Shown: piece after piece, positions 35,321 to 43,007 of the stretch
Position numbering within the stretch: the stretch's first letter is position 1
How the letters are laid out: each line of letters starts with the position of its first letter
Assembly: GCA_027619415.1 (NCBI GenBank)
Contig: JAQCFO010000009.1
Span: 1-56,263, forward strand
Source: Bacteroidota bacterium
GTDB lineage: Bacteria; Bacteroidota; Bacteroidia; Flavobacteriales; Flavobacteriaceae
Reading direction: 5' to 3'
DNA: 56,263 bases
The notes under the pieces: model-generated
What the model saw: the letters and a program-made list of their open reading frames with translations, nothing else
What the model was told of the DNA's origin: nothing
The model's database searches: none
Translations under genes and position numbers: made by a program

Positions 35321-35358
35321 TTTTTTCTTATAAAAATAGAAATAATTATAAGAAAAAA
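35321..35358 (-). promoter_or_regulatory. Perfect 13-bp inverted repeat upstream of oxyR
   Basis: TTTTTTCTTATAA (35321-35333) and TTATAAGAAAAAA (35346-35358) are exact reverse complements with a 12-base centre. The element fills the gap between the cyclophilin stop and the oxyR start. LysR regulators commonly bind dyads upstream of their own gene, so an autoregulatory site is plausible; an AT-rich transcript stem is the alternative. Confidence 0.5.
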
Positions 35359-36039
35359 CTATTCAATTATTTCTATTTTAAAATGAACGTTATCTAATGG
35401 CCATTCTCTTTTGTCTACTTCTAAATTAGATATAACATCTACAACATTCATTCCTTTAGTTACACGCCCAAAAGGGGTGTAATTTCCATCTAAATGATAA
35501 GCTCCACCTAATTTTTGAACAATGAAAAATTCATAGGGTGAAGCTAATCTATAAGGATTTTCCATTTCACTACTTGGCATAGATATAATTCCTCTATCAT
35601 GTCTGTAACCTTTTTTAGTATCTGGAGGTAATAGATATTTACCAATCGATCTTCTTTTTATAGAAGTACTTTTGTTGTCTGAATTTCCTCCTTGAATGAT
35701 AAAACCTTTAACTACTCTATGAAAATATTCATTATTAAAATATTTTTTTTTAATTAAATAAATGAAATTAGATCTGTGATAAGGTGTATTTTTAAATAAT
35801 TTTATTTCAATATCTCCATAATCTGTAATAATTTTAATTTTACTTTCTGTATTTTTCTTGCCGTATTCAAAAAAGAAAGGAATTACATTTTTATCGTTCA
35901 ATAAGAATCGATCTTTTTTAACTTTAATTGAAGTTTTGGTTTCTCTTTTCTCTTTGTATTTTATAGGTTCTGCTTTAATACCTATATCTTTACAAGAGAA
36001 GAAAAGAAGAGTAATTAATAATAATCTAAGAAAATGCAT
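35359..36039 (-). CDS. Cyclophilin-type peptidyl-prolyl isomerase lipoprotein
   Basis: This 226-residue lipoprotein (signal LLITLLFFSCKD, Cys16) carries a cyclophilin domain from about 65: IKLFKNTPYHRSNFIYLI, YFHRVVKGFIIQGG with the catalytic Phe/His-Arg, RHDRGIISMPSSEMENP, GAYHLDGNYTPFGRVTKGMNVVDVI. It should speed proline isomerisation in exported proteins. Its ATG overlaps the ATG of the divergent NUDIX gene in the palindrome ATGCAT, leaving no intergenic DNA. It may be co-transcribed with oxyR, 43 bases downstream. Confidence 0.9.
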   Translation of the reverse strand: MHFLRLLLITLLFFSCKDIGIKAEPIKYKEKRETKTSIKVKKDRFLLNDKNVIPFFFEYGKKNTESKIKIITDYGDIEIKLFKNTPYHRSNFIYLIKKKYFNNEYFHRVVKGFIIQGGNSDNKSTSIKRRSIGKYLLPPDTKKGYRHDRGIISMPSSEMENPYRLASPYEFFIVQKLGGAYHLDGNYTPFGRVTKGMNVVDVISNLEVDKREWPLDNVHFKIEIIE

Positions 36040-36672
36040 TTCAATAGTTTTAAAAAGATTTTGTTAAAAATAAATGATTTTAATCTTCCAGGACATGATT
36101 CTTTGTCTAATATGGCTCCACCTTCAAGAATAAAGTTATTAAAAAATAAAAAAATCCTATCTGATCATAAAAAAGCGGCAGTTCTTATGCTTTTTTATCC
36201 TGATAATAATAACAATACTAGAATGGTGTTGATACTAAGAAACAAGTATAACGGAGTTCATTCAAATCAGATAAGTTTTCCAGGTGGCAAAATGGAAAAG
36301 GAAGATGAAAATTTAGAATTAACCGCTTTGAGAGAAACGTACGAAGAGATTGGCGTAAAGTCATCATCTATTAATGTTGTAAATAAATTATCTTCAGTTT
36401 ATATTCCGCCTAGTAATTTTAAAGTTCAACCTTTTGTTGGGTTCAGTGAAAATAATCTTGTTTTTAAAGCTGACAAAAAAGAAGTTTCAGCAATTATTAC
36501 CCCCTTATTTGAAGAATTAATTAACTCCAAAATTGTAAAATCAAAAGTTTTAGTTAACGGAACTACTCAATTAGTTCCTAGTTATCTAATTGATAATCAA
36601 GTTTTGTGGGGTGCAACTGCTATGATGGTTTATGAATTTATAGAGTTTTACTTTGATGTGACTAATTCTTAA
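36034..36672 (+). CDS. NUDIX hydrolase, CoA pyrophosphatase type
   Basis: This 212-residue protein has the NuCoA signature (LILRNKYNGVHSNQISFPGG, about 66-85) running into the NUDIX box (SFPGGKMEKEDENLEL then ALRETYEEIGV, about 81-108). R100, E101, E104 and E105 are metal-binding candidates. It should cleave CoA and CoA esters to phosphopantetheine and 3',5'-ADP, clearing oxidised CoA. The N-terminal FKKILLKINDF...LPGHDSL and MAPPSR match the family, so the start is kept at 36034 although it touches the divergent cyclophilin start. Confidence 0.88.
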   Translation: MHFNSFKKILLKINDFNLPGHDSLSNMAPPSRIKLLKNKKILSDHKKAAVLMLFYPDNNNNTRMVLILRNKYNGVHSNQISFPGGKMEKEDENLELTALRETYEEIGVKSSSINVVNKLSSVYIPPSNFKVQPFVGFSENNLVFKADKKEVSAIITPLFEELINSKIVKSKVLVNGTTQLVPSYLIDNQVLWGATAMMVYEFIEFYFDVTNS

Positions 36673-36696
36673 TACATTTGCTTTTCAAAATTATAA

Positions 36697-37497
36697 TTGA
36701 TGGGAATATTTAAAAGAAATCCTTTTGGACATATTATTTTAGTAAAAAAGTGGTTAATACGTATTCTAGGTGTGCTTTCTCATAGAAGGTTTAATCAGTT
36801 TAACAAACTTAAAATAGAAGGTTCAGAAGTTATTAAATCACTTCCTGAGAATAAAGTTCTATTTATTTCTAATCATCAAACATATTTTGCGGATGTTACC
36901 GCTATGATTCATGTATTTAATGCTAGTTTAAGTGGAAGAGTGGATTCAATTAAAAATGTTGGATACTTGTGGCAACCTAAAATGAATCTCTATTTTGTAG
37001 CAGCTAAAGAAACAATGAAATCAGGATTATTACCAAGAATATTAGCTTATGCTGGTTCAATATCTATCGAAAGAACTTGGAGAGATAAAGGAGAAGACAT
37101 AAATAGACAAGTTAAGATGAGTGATATTAGTAGTATAGGAAAAGCACTTGATGACGGTTGGGTTATTACTTTTCCTCAGGGAACAACCACGCCATATAAG
37201 CCTATAAGAAGAGGGACAGCCTATATAATTAAAAAGTATAAACCAATAGTTATTCCAATAGTAATAGATGGTTTTAGAAGATCTTTTGATAAAAGAGGAA
37301 TAAGTATTAAAAAGAAAAACATTCTTCAATCTATGGAGATAAAGAAACCTTTGGATATTGATTATGATAACGATTCTATTGAAAGTATTATTGAAAAAAT
37401 TGAATACGCCATTGAACAGCATCCTTCTTTTTTAAAGGTTTTATCAGAAAAACAATTATTAGAGATTGAACAAGAAAACAAATCTAGAGAATGGTAA
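36697..37497 (+). CDS. 1-acyl-sn-glycerol-3-phosphate acyltransferase (PlsC-like)
   Basis: This 266-residue PlsC-family acyltransferase transfers a fatty acyl chain to lysophosphatidate or a related acceptor at the inner membrane. Motif 1 reads FISNHQTYFADV with H60 and D66; the spacing is H-x5-D rather than the usual H-x4-D. The phosphate-binding motif is present as ITFPQGTTTPYKP (about 150-162). The second residue is also Met, so the start may be 36700. Its stop codon abuts the convergent sodC stop (TAA then TTA). Confidence 0.82.
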   Translation: MMGIFKRNPFGHIILVKKWLIRILGVLSHRRFNQFNKLKIEGSEVIKSLPENKVLFISNHQTYFADVTAMIHVFNASLSGRVDSIKNVGYLWQPKMNLYFVAAKETMKSGLLPRILAYAGSISIERTWRDKGEDINRQVKMSDISSIGKALDDGWVITFPQGTTTPYKPIRRGTAYIIKKYKPIVIPIVIDGFRRSFDKRGISIKKKNILQSMEIKKPLDIDYDNDSIESIIEKIEYAIEQHPSFLKVLSEKQLLEIEQENKSREW

Positions 37498-38034
37498 TTA
37501 TTCTTTAGAATTTAAAACAGCATTCTTTAAAATAATACCACCACAACTTATTCTTGAGCCCGCAGCTCCAGAAGGTTGAGAAATAAAATCATCTGTTCCT
37601 TGATGAACTATAATAGCTTTTCCTATGATATTTTTATTATCATCATCACAATCTAAACACCATAAATCAGTACTAAAGTTAATAATTCCAACTCCCTTTT
37701 CATTCGCTGTAAAGTTACCTATATCGCCAATATGATATCCAGTTTGATCTCCCCATTTTCCGTGATTTGTTAATGTAGGATTCCAGTGTCCTCCGCTAGA
37801 TTTACCATCGTCAGAAGAGCAGTCTGATTTTTCATGAATATGAATGGCGTGTTCTCCAGGGTTTAAGTTGTTTATTGTGGCTATCATATTAATGTTTTCA
37901 CCTTCTTCAATAAAAACTACATTTCCAGTGACGTTACTTGAGTTTTTTGATTCAAGGTCGACAACGATCATATTAGGAATATTGCAGCCCAATAATAGAA
38001 GAGATGTGACTAATAAAAAGAAATTTTTTTTCAT
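37498..38034 (-). CDS. sodC: Cu/Zn superoxide dismutase lipoprotein
   Basis: This 178-residue protein has a lipoprotein signal (LLLLGCNIPN, Cys17) and the SodC metal ligands: HAIHIHEKSDC, GGHWNP, NHGKWGDQTGYHIGD and the late IVHQGTDD. The disulfide partners are the Cys in SDC and in ISCGG near the end. It dismutates superoxide outside the cytoplasm. An insert DLWCLDCDDDNKN carries two extra Cys not usual in the core family. A 12-bp palindrome lies 11 bases upstream of the start. Confidence 0.95.
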   Translation of the reverse strand: MKKNFFLLVTSLLLLGCNIPNMIVVDLESKNSSNVTGNVVFIEEGENINMIATINNLNPGEHAIHIHEKSDCSSDDGKSSGGHWNPTLTNHGKWGDQTGYHIGDIGNFTANEKGVGIINFSTDLWCLDCDDDNKNIIGKAIIVHQGTDDFISQPSGAAGSRISCGGIILKNAVLNSKE

Positions 38035-38045
38035 AATATATCATT

Positions 38046-38060
38046 GTTTGTACAAACTTA
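38046..38060 (-). promoter_or_regulatory. Palindrome and -7 box upstream of sodC
   Basis: GTTTGTACAAAC (38046-38057) is a perfect 12-bp palindrome. It overlaps TAAGTTTG read on the minus strand (38060-38053), a perfect TAnnTTTG -7 box 19 bases before the sodC start. A repressor bound to the palindrome would cover the promoter. No clear -33 TTTG was found. Confidence 0.45.
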
Positions 38061-38105
38061 CTAAAGAATTCATAGTTTAGCACGATATTTGACATTTATG
38101 TAAAT

Positions 38106-39158
38106 ATGAAACACATAATTTCAATTTTAATTTCATTTAGTTTATTATCTTGTGGTTTGTTATCTGAAAGTAATAGTCCTATCGAATACAATAGCCAATC
38201 TTTTGATGATTTTAAACCCTCTGCAGCACCAGATTATGAGTTATTAAAATCTTGGGCAGTTCATCCTGATAATAAATTAGAAGTATTTTCTGATTTTGAA
38301 AATGAAAATTCTAAACTATCAGTAGATGTCTTTTTTATTTATCCAACTATGCTTTCGAATAAAAATGATACTTCATGGAATGCCGATATTTATGATAAAA
38401 AAAATAGAGATTATGTTTTAGGTTCATCCGTTAAATATCAGTCTTCAGCTTGGTATTCAGTAGGTGATTTATATGTTCCCTTTTATAGACAAGCTCACCT
38501 TAGAGTATTTAGAGAATCTTTCTGGAAAAATGGTGGAGAAAAGGCTTACGAAATGGCCTACCAAGATATTAGGCAAGCTTTTATTACTTTTTTGAATAAG
38601 TATAATGATTCTAAACCAATCATTATAGCTGGTCATAGTCAGGGGGCTGGTCATGCTAAAAGATTGTTAAAAGAGTTCTTTGATGGAAAACCACTGCAGA
38701 AAAAATTAATAGCAGCTTATTTAATAGGCACAAAAGTGACAAATGAAGACTTTGATAATATTGATCACATGACTAGTGCTGAGCAAACTGGTGGTTTTGT
38801 TACCTGGAATACTTATAGAGTATTGTCTGATTCTAAAGAAAAAAAAGCTAGTTATACAATTTCAAAAGATTGGATTAAAGGAGCAATTTGTTCTAACCCA
38901 ATAACTTGGGATGAAAAGAATTCTACTGAATATGAAGACCATAAAGGTTTTCTTTATTTGAATAATAAAATTTTCCCTAAAACTGTTAAAATTGAAAACA
39001 TCAATAATAAATTGATGATTAAATTGCCAAAAATGGGTTTAGTTAAAAGATTCTTATTGTCTACTGTAAAAGATTATCATAAGGCTGATATCAACCTGTT
39101 TTGGGAAGATATTCGTGTTAATTCTATAATCAGAACTAGAAAATATTTAAATGAATAA
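38106..39158 (+). CDS. DUF3089 lipase-like lipoprotein
   Basis: This 350-residue lipoprotein (ISFSLLSCGL, Cys16) belongs to the DUF3089 alpha/beta-hydrolases. VDVFFIYPTML near residue 73 opens the core, and the nucleophile elbow is IIAGHSQGAGH with S178. The C-terminal KDYHKADINLFWEDIR carries the likely catalytic His. It probably hydrolyses a lipid or ester outside the cytoplasm. Its last 8 bases overlap the start of the TonB receptor gene, so the two are coupled. Confidence 0.85.
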   Translation: MKHIISILISFSLLSCGLLSESNSPIEYNSQSFDDFKPSAAPDYELLKSWAVHPDNKLEVFSDFENENSKLSVDVFFIYPTMLSNKNDTSWNADIYDKKNRDYVLGSSVKYQSSAWYSVGDLYVPFYRQAHLRVFRESFWKNGGEKAYEMAYQDIRQAFITFLNKYNDSKPIIIAGHSQGAGHAKRLLKEFFDGKPLQKKLIAAYLIGTKVTNEDFDNIDHMTSAEQTGGFVTWNTYRVLSDSKEKKASYTISKDWIKGAICSNPITWDEKNSTEYEDHKGFLYLNNKIFPKTVKIENINNKLMIKLPKMGLVKRFLLSTVKDYHKADINLFWEDIRVNSIIRTRKYLNE

Positions 39159-41373
39159 AATATTATTTCTATTTACCTTTTTTCTTACTTTAAATGTTCA
39201 GTCACAAAAACTAATTTCTGGTAAGATAACTTATGTAAATGAGTCAAATATTGAATCTGTTTTAGAAGGTGTTTCTGTATACTGGGAAGATCTTTCGTAC
39301 GGAGCTACATCTGATTTTAGTGGTAATTACTCAATACCATCTTCTGCTTCTTCAAATAAATTAATATTTAAATTTATTGGATTCAAACAGGACACAATAG
39401 AGATTGGTGATAATAAAAAATATAATCATTTAATGGTTGTAGATAACAGCCAGTTGGACGAAGTAGTAGTTAATAAAAGAAAGAAAACTATTCAAAAATC
39501 ATATTTTAAAACTCAAAACATCATTAACGTTAGTAGTGATGAGTTGCTTAAAGCTGCCTGTTGCAATATCTCAGAAAGTTTTGAAACAAATCCTTCAATT
39601 GATGTAAGTTATTCTAATGCAGTAACTGGAGTTAAGCAGGTTAAAATGCTTGGCTTAGAAAGCCCTTATTTACTTATAACTGAAGAGAATATCCCTATGA
39701 TTAGAGGAGCTTCTCAAGTTTACGGTTTATCCTTTATACCAGGCACTTGGGTTGAAAGTATGCAGATAACTAAAGGTTCAGGTAGTGTAGTAAATGGTTT
39801 TGAAAGTATCTCAGGACAAATTAATGTTGAACTTAAAAAGCCCTATTCTGATAATCCATTATCTGTTAATGTTTATTCTAATAATATGGGAAGAAATGAA
39901 ATAAATATTCACGGAAATAAAAAATTTAACGATAAATTAAGTTCAGGAATATACTTACATGCAAATAAGAACAGCTCAATAAATGACAACAATAATGATG
40001 GCTTTTTAGATCAACCTACATCTAAAGCATTTAATTTATTTAATAGATGGCAATATATAAATCCAGAGAAGGGAACAGTTAGCTTTCTTGGCGTTCGTTA
40101 TATGAAAGATGATAAGGTTATAGGAGAAAACACTAAGGACATGGTAACTATAGCACCATGGAAAGGGGAAATAAATACAAGTAGATTTGATTCTAATTTT
40201 AAATTCGGCTATGTTAACGCAAGTATTCCTTATCAATCTTTAGGATTACAAATGGCTTTTTCAAAGCATGATCAAAATTCTTTTTTTGGATCTAGAAATT
40301 ATAATATAAATCAAAACAGTTTTTATTCAAATATAATTTACAATTCTATTATAGGTAATACCCTTAATAAAATTAAAGTAGGATTAAATTATTCATATGA
40401 TGATTTTGATGAACTTGTAGATAAAAACAATTTCTTTACTAGAATAGATAAATCTATTGGAGGTTTTTTTGAATACAGTTACGATAGTATGGATGCCATA
40501 AGTCTTGTTGCTGGTATTAGATATGATATTCATAATAACTTAGGTAGTTTTTTTACACCAAGGCTTCATATGAGATATCAGCCTTATGAAAAATCTGTAA
40601 TAAGATTATCACTTGGAAGTGGAAGAAAAGCTTCCAATATATTTTCAGAAAATCAAAATATTTTTGCAACGGGTCGTGAAATAAAAAGAAATAATGTTCT
40701 TGGTAAATTTTATGGACTTGATCCAGAGAAAGCATTTAATTATGGTATAAGTTTAAGGCAGGGGTTTTTCATAAACAATAGAGAAGGCGATATTACCTTT
40801 GATTATTATGTTACAGATTTTGACAATCAAGTTGTAGTTGATTGGGAAACGCAAGGGGAATTATCCTTTTATAATTTAAATGGAAAAAGTTTTTCTAAAA
40901 GTCTGCAAATTGATTTAGAATATCAAATACTAGACAACGTACTATTCAAATCAACATTTAAAAACTATGATGTAAAAAAACAATATAATTCTGGATTTAA
41001 ACAAAATCCTTTAACTCCAAAAAATAGATTTTTTACTAATATTGAAGCATCGACAAACGAAAATGAAAATGGATCAAAGTGGAAATTGGATTTTACTTAT
41101 AATTGGATTGGGAATCAAAGATTACCAAGCCACACTTCATTAATTGATCTTAAAGGAAGTTCACCTTCTTATAACCTAATAAATTCACAAATAACAAGGG
41201 TTTTTTCTAATAAATTTGAGATTTATATTGGTGGAGAAAATATCGGAGGATATACCCAGAAAAATCCAGTTCTTGGAGGAGATGATCCTTTCGGAACTAA
41301 TTTTGATACTTCACTTATTTATGCTCCTATACATGGAGCTTTATTTTATGTAGGTTTAAGATTTAATAACTAA
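39151..41373 (+). CDS. TonB-dependent outer-membrane receptor with carboxypeptidase-like N-terminal domain
   Basis: This 740-residue protein has a signal peptide (to about 18), a carboxypeptidase-regulatory-like domain (20-100: GKITYVNESNIESVLEGVSVYW...FSGNYSIP), a plug domain (about 110-235, including MQITKGSGSVVNGFESISGQINVELKKP) and a 22-strand-type barrel ending in an aromatic-rich terminus (FYVGLRFNN). C137 and C138 (KAACCNISESFETNP) form a Cys pair at the start of the plug. It is followed by two CxxC heavy-metal-associated proteins. The cargo is therefore probably a metal (copper, zinc or similar) or its complex. Confidence 0.9.
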   Translation: MNKILFLFTFFLTLNVQSQKLISGKITYVNESNIESVLEGVSVYWEDLSYGATSDFSGNYSIPSSASSNKLIFKFIGFKQDTIEIGDNKKYNHLMVVDNSQLDEVVVNKRKKTIQKSYFKTQNIINVSSDELLKAACCNISESFETNPSIDVSYSNAVTGVKQVKMLGLESPYLLITEENIPMIRGASQVYGLSFIPGTWVESMQITKGSGSVVNGFESISGQINVELKKPYSDNPLSVNVYSNNMGRNEINIHGNKKFNDKLSSGIYLHANKNSSINDNNNDGFLDQPTSKAFNLFNRWQYINPEKGTVSFLGVRYMKDDKVIGENTKDMVTIAPWKGEINTSRFDSNFKFGYVNASIPYQSLGLQMAFSKHDQNSFFGSRNYNINQNSFYSNIIYNSIIGNTLNKIKVGLNYSYDDFDELVDKNNFFTRIDKSIGGFFEYSYDSMDAISLVAGIRYDIHNNLGSFFTPRLHMRYQPYEKSVIRLSLGSGRKASNIFSENQNIFATGREIKRNNVLGKFYGLDPEKAFNYGISLRQGFFINNREGDITFDYYVTDFDNQVVVDWETQGELSFYNLNGKSFSKSLQIDLEYQILDNVLFKSTFKNYDVKKQYNSGFKQNPLTPKNRFFTNIEASTNENENGSKWKLDFTYNWIGNQRLPSHTSLIDLKGSSPSYNLINSQITRVFSNKFEIYIGGENIGGYTQKNPVLGGDDPFGTNFDTSLIYAPIHGALFYVGLRFNN

Positions 41374-41382
41374 ATTAGTAAT

Positions 41383-41727
41383 ATGAAATATTTAATTATT
41401 GTTTTACTTTTCGTTTCATCACTTTGTTTCTCTCAAGGAAATAATTTAAAATCTCAAAAAGTTTCTTTTAACGTTAAAGGGGTTTGTGAAATGTGTAAAG
41501 ATAGAATTGAAAAAGGCACATTAAAATTAAAAGGTGTGAAGTATGTTAATTGGGACATTATTTCTAATAACATTTCACTTATATATAATTCTGAAAAACT
41601 AAAGTTAGATGACATTCATAAAGAGATTTCATTACTTGGACATAGTACTGATAAACATACTGCACCAACTGAAATTTATAATAACCTTCCAGATTGCTGT
41701 AAATACGAAACTCTATCAATACATTAA
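41383..41727 (+). CDS. Exported heavy-metal-associated (HMA) domain protein 1
   Basis: This 114-residue protein has a signal peptide (to about 18, ending CFSQG). A single HMA ferredoxin-like domain follows with the metal-binding pair C35 and C38 (GVCEMCKDRIE). It ends with a second Cys pair, C105 and C106, in NLPDCCKY. HMA domains bind Cu(I), Zn or similar soft metals and hand them to partners. It starts 9 bases after the TonB receptor stop and is followed 11 bases later by a paralogue, so all three act together. Confidence 0.88.
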   Translation: MKYLIIVLLFVSSLCFSQGNNLKSQKVSFNVKGVCEMCKDRIEKGTLKLKGVKYVNWDIISNNISLIYNSEKLKLDDIHKEISLLGHSTDKHTAPTEIYNNLPDCCKYETLSIH

Positions 41728-41738
41728 TATAAAATAAT

Positions 41739-42161
41739 ATGAAAACAACATTTAAAATATCACTGTCTTTAATAACAGGTTTGGTTATTGGATATTTCCT
41801 TGGGAATATGTCATTTAACGACCCGGCTAATTCAGATGTTAATGACCCCAAAGCTGAAGCTATTGTAGAATTAATGGGTACAGAAGCATCTTTTGGCGTT
41901 AAAGGCAATTGTAAGATGTGTAAAAAAACAATTGAAGCCTCAGCGTTATCTTTAGAAGGTGTTTTAAAAGCCGATTGGGATGTAAAAACTAAACAAATGA
42001 GCTTAGTATATGATGATCAAATGATTGATCTAATATCAGTTCACAAGGCTATTTCTGATTCTGGATACGGGACAGATTTAAATGAATTAAACAAAGAAGC
42101 CTACGATAATCTTCCCCTATGTTGTCAGTATGACCCTAATATGCAGACATATATAAATTAA
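41739..42161 (+). CDS. Membrane-anchored HMA domain protein 2
   Basis: This 140-residue paralogue has an uncleaved-looking N-terminal helix (FKISLSLITGLVIGYFLG, about 5-22) and a linker of about 25 residues. An HMA domain follows with C58 and C61 (GNCKMCKKTIE), then the terminal pair C128 and C129 in NLPLCCQY. The shared LPxCCxY tail with HMA protein 1 is striking. The membrane anchor suggests that it receives metal from the soluble or receptor side and holds it at the inner membrane. Confidence 0.87.
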   Translation: MKTTFKISLSLITGLVIGYFLGNMSFNDPANSDVNDPKAEAIVELMGTEASFGVKGNCKMCKKTIEASALSLEGVLKADWDVKTKQMSLVYDDQMIDLISVHKAISDSGYGTDLNELNKEAYDNLPLCCQYDPNMQTYIN

Positions 42162-42197
42162 ATTCACTGGATTTAAGGTAAAAAAATCTTAAATATT

Positions 42198-42920
42198 ATG
42201 AAAAATTTAATTTTGTTATTTACATTCTGTCTTTTTGCATCATGTAATAATACTGCTGTTAAAAAAGCAACATCTTTTTTAAATCCTGAACCCGAAATTA
42301 TTGAGGTTGAGGTTGAAATAGATAGAAGTGGAGAGCCTGATGGTCCTCACACTTCTGTTGAATGGAAAGTGTGGGCTTATAGTACTGCTGCACCTTCTTA
42401 TATAGCCGCTAAATGTACTGTAGTTGATATAGACGGATCCGTTTTAAGAGAAGGATCTAATGGATGGACTGCAATGGCTGCAAACCCTAGAGGGATGGCT
42501 GATCCAGAAAATGGTTGGAAAGATGCACATGAAGCCATGGCCATGGTTGGTGATGGTCCAGCTATGAAATGGGCAATGGCGTATATGGGTGGTACTATTC
42601 CTGAAATGGATTCTGATGGATGGGCATGGATGTTACATGGAGATATGGGTGAAGATAATACTAAACACTTAGTTTTTAATAAGGAAGATTCTGCTGAAGG
42701 ACAATGGATTGAATCTGGAGCACATTTAATGTTGTTTCCAAAAGATCCTGCTTCTTTAGAAGGTCAAACTACAGATTTTAACAGTGGAGCTCCTTACGTT
42801 ATGTTCAAAGGAACTGGTTACGATCATTTAATGATTCCTGTGGAAGGCTATTTTAAATATCAAAGTCAAACTCATGACGATGATAAAACACCCGCATTAA
42901 AACTAATAGAAATCGATTAA
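42198..42920 (+). CDS. Uncharacterised lipoprotein, last gene of the TonB/HMA operon
   Basis: This 240-residue lipoprotein (FCLFASCNNT, Cys16) resembles an unnamed family I have seen widely but cannot assign a function to. Marks are YSTAAPSYIAAKCTVVDIDG, VLREGSNGWTAMAANPRG, then a Met- and Trp-rich centre (AMAMVGDGPAMKWAMAYMGG, DSDGWAWMLHGDMG). The end carries APYVMFKGTGYDHLMIPVEG. The start follows the second HMA gene by 36 bases. The Met, His and Asp content would suit metal binding, but this is only inferred from context. Confidence 0.7.
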   Translation: MKNLILLFTFCLFASCNNTAVKKATSFLNPEPEIIEVEVEIDRSGEPDGPHTSVEWKVWAYSTAAPSYIAAKCTVVDIDGSVLREGSNGWTAMAANPRGMADPENGWKDAHEAMAMVGDGPAMKWAMAYMGGTIPEMDSDGWAWMLHGDMGEDNTKHLVFNKEDSAEGQWIESGAHLMLFPKDPASLEGQTTDFNSGAPYVMFKGTGYDHLMIPVEGYFKYQSQTHDDDKTPALKLIEID

Positions 42921-42970
42921 AAGGAGAATCATTCTAATAGCTATTCTGATTAATCAATCTTAATAAATAA

Positions 42971-42996
42971 AAAAACCCTAAATGAGGGTTTTTTTT
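42971..42996. terminator. Bidirectional intrinsic terminator
   Basis: AAAAACCCT (42971-42979) and AGGGTTTTT (42985-42993) form a 9-bp stem with a 5-base loop, followed by more T on the + strand and preceded by A on the other. It ends the TonB/HMA operon and also the convergent ALDH/permease operon. Confidence 0.85.
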
Positions 42997-43007
42997 ATGT
43001 TTAAAAT

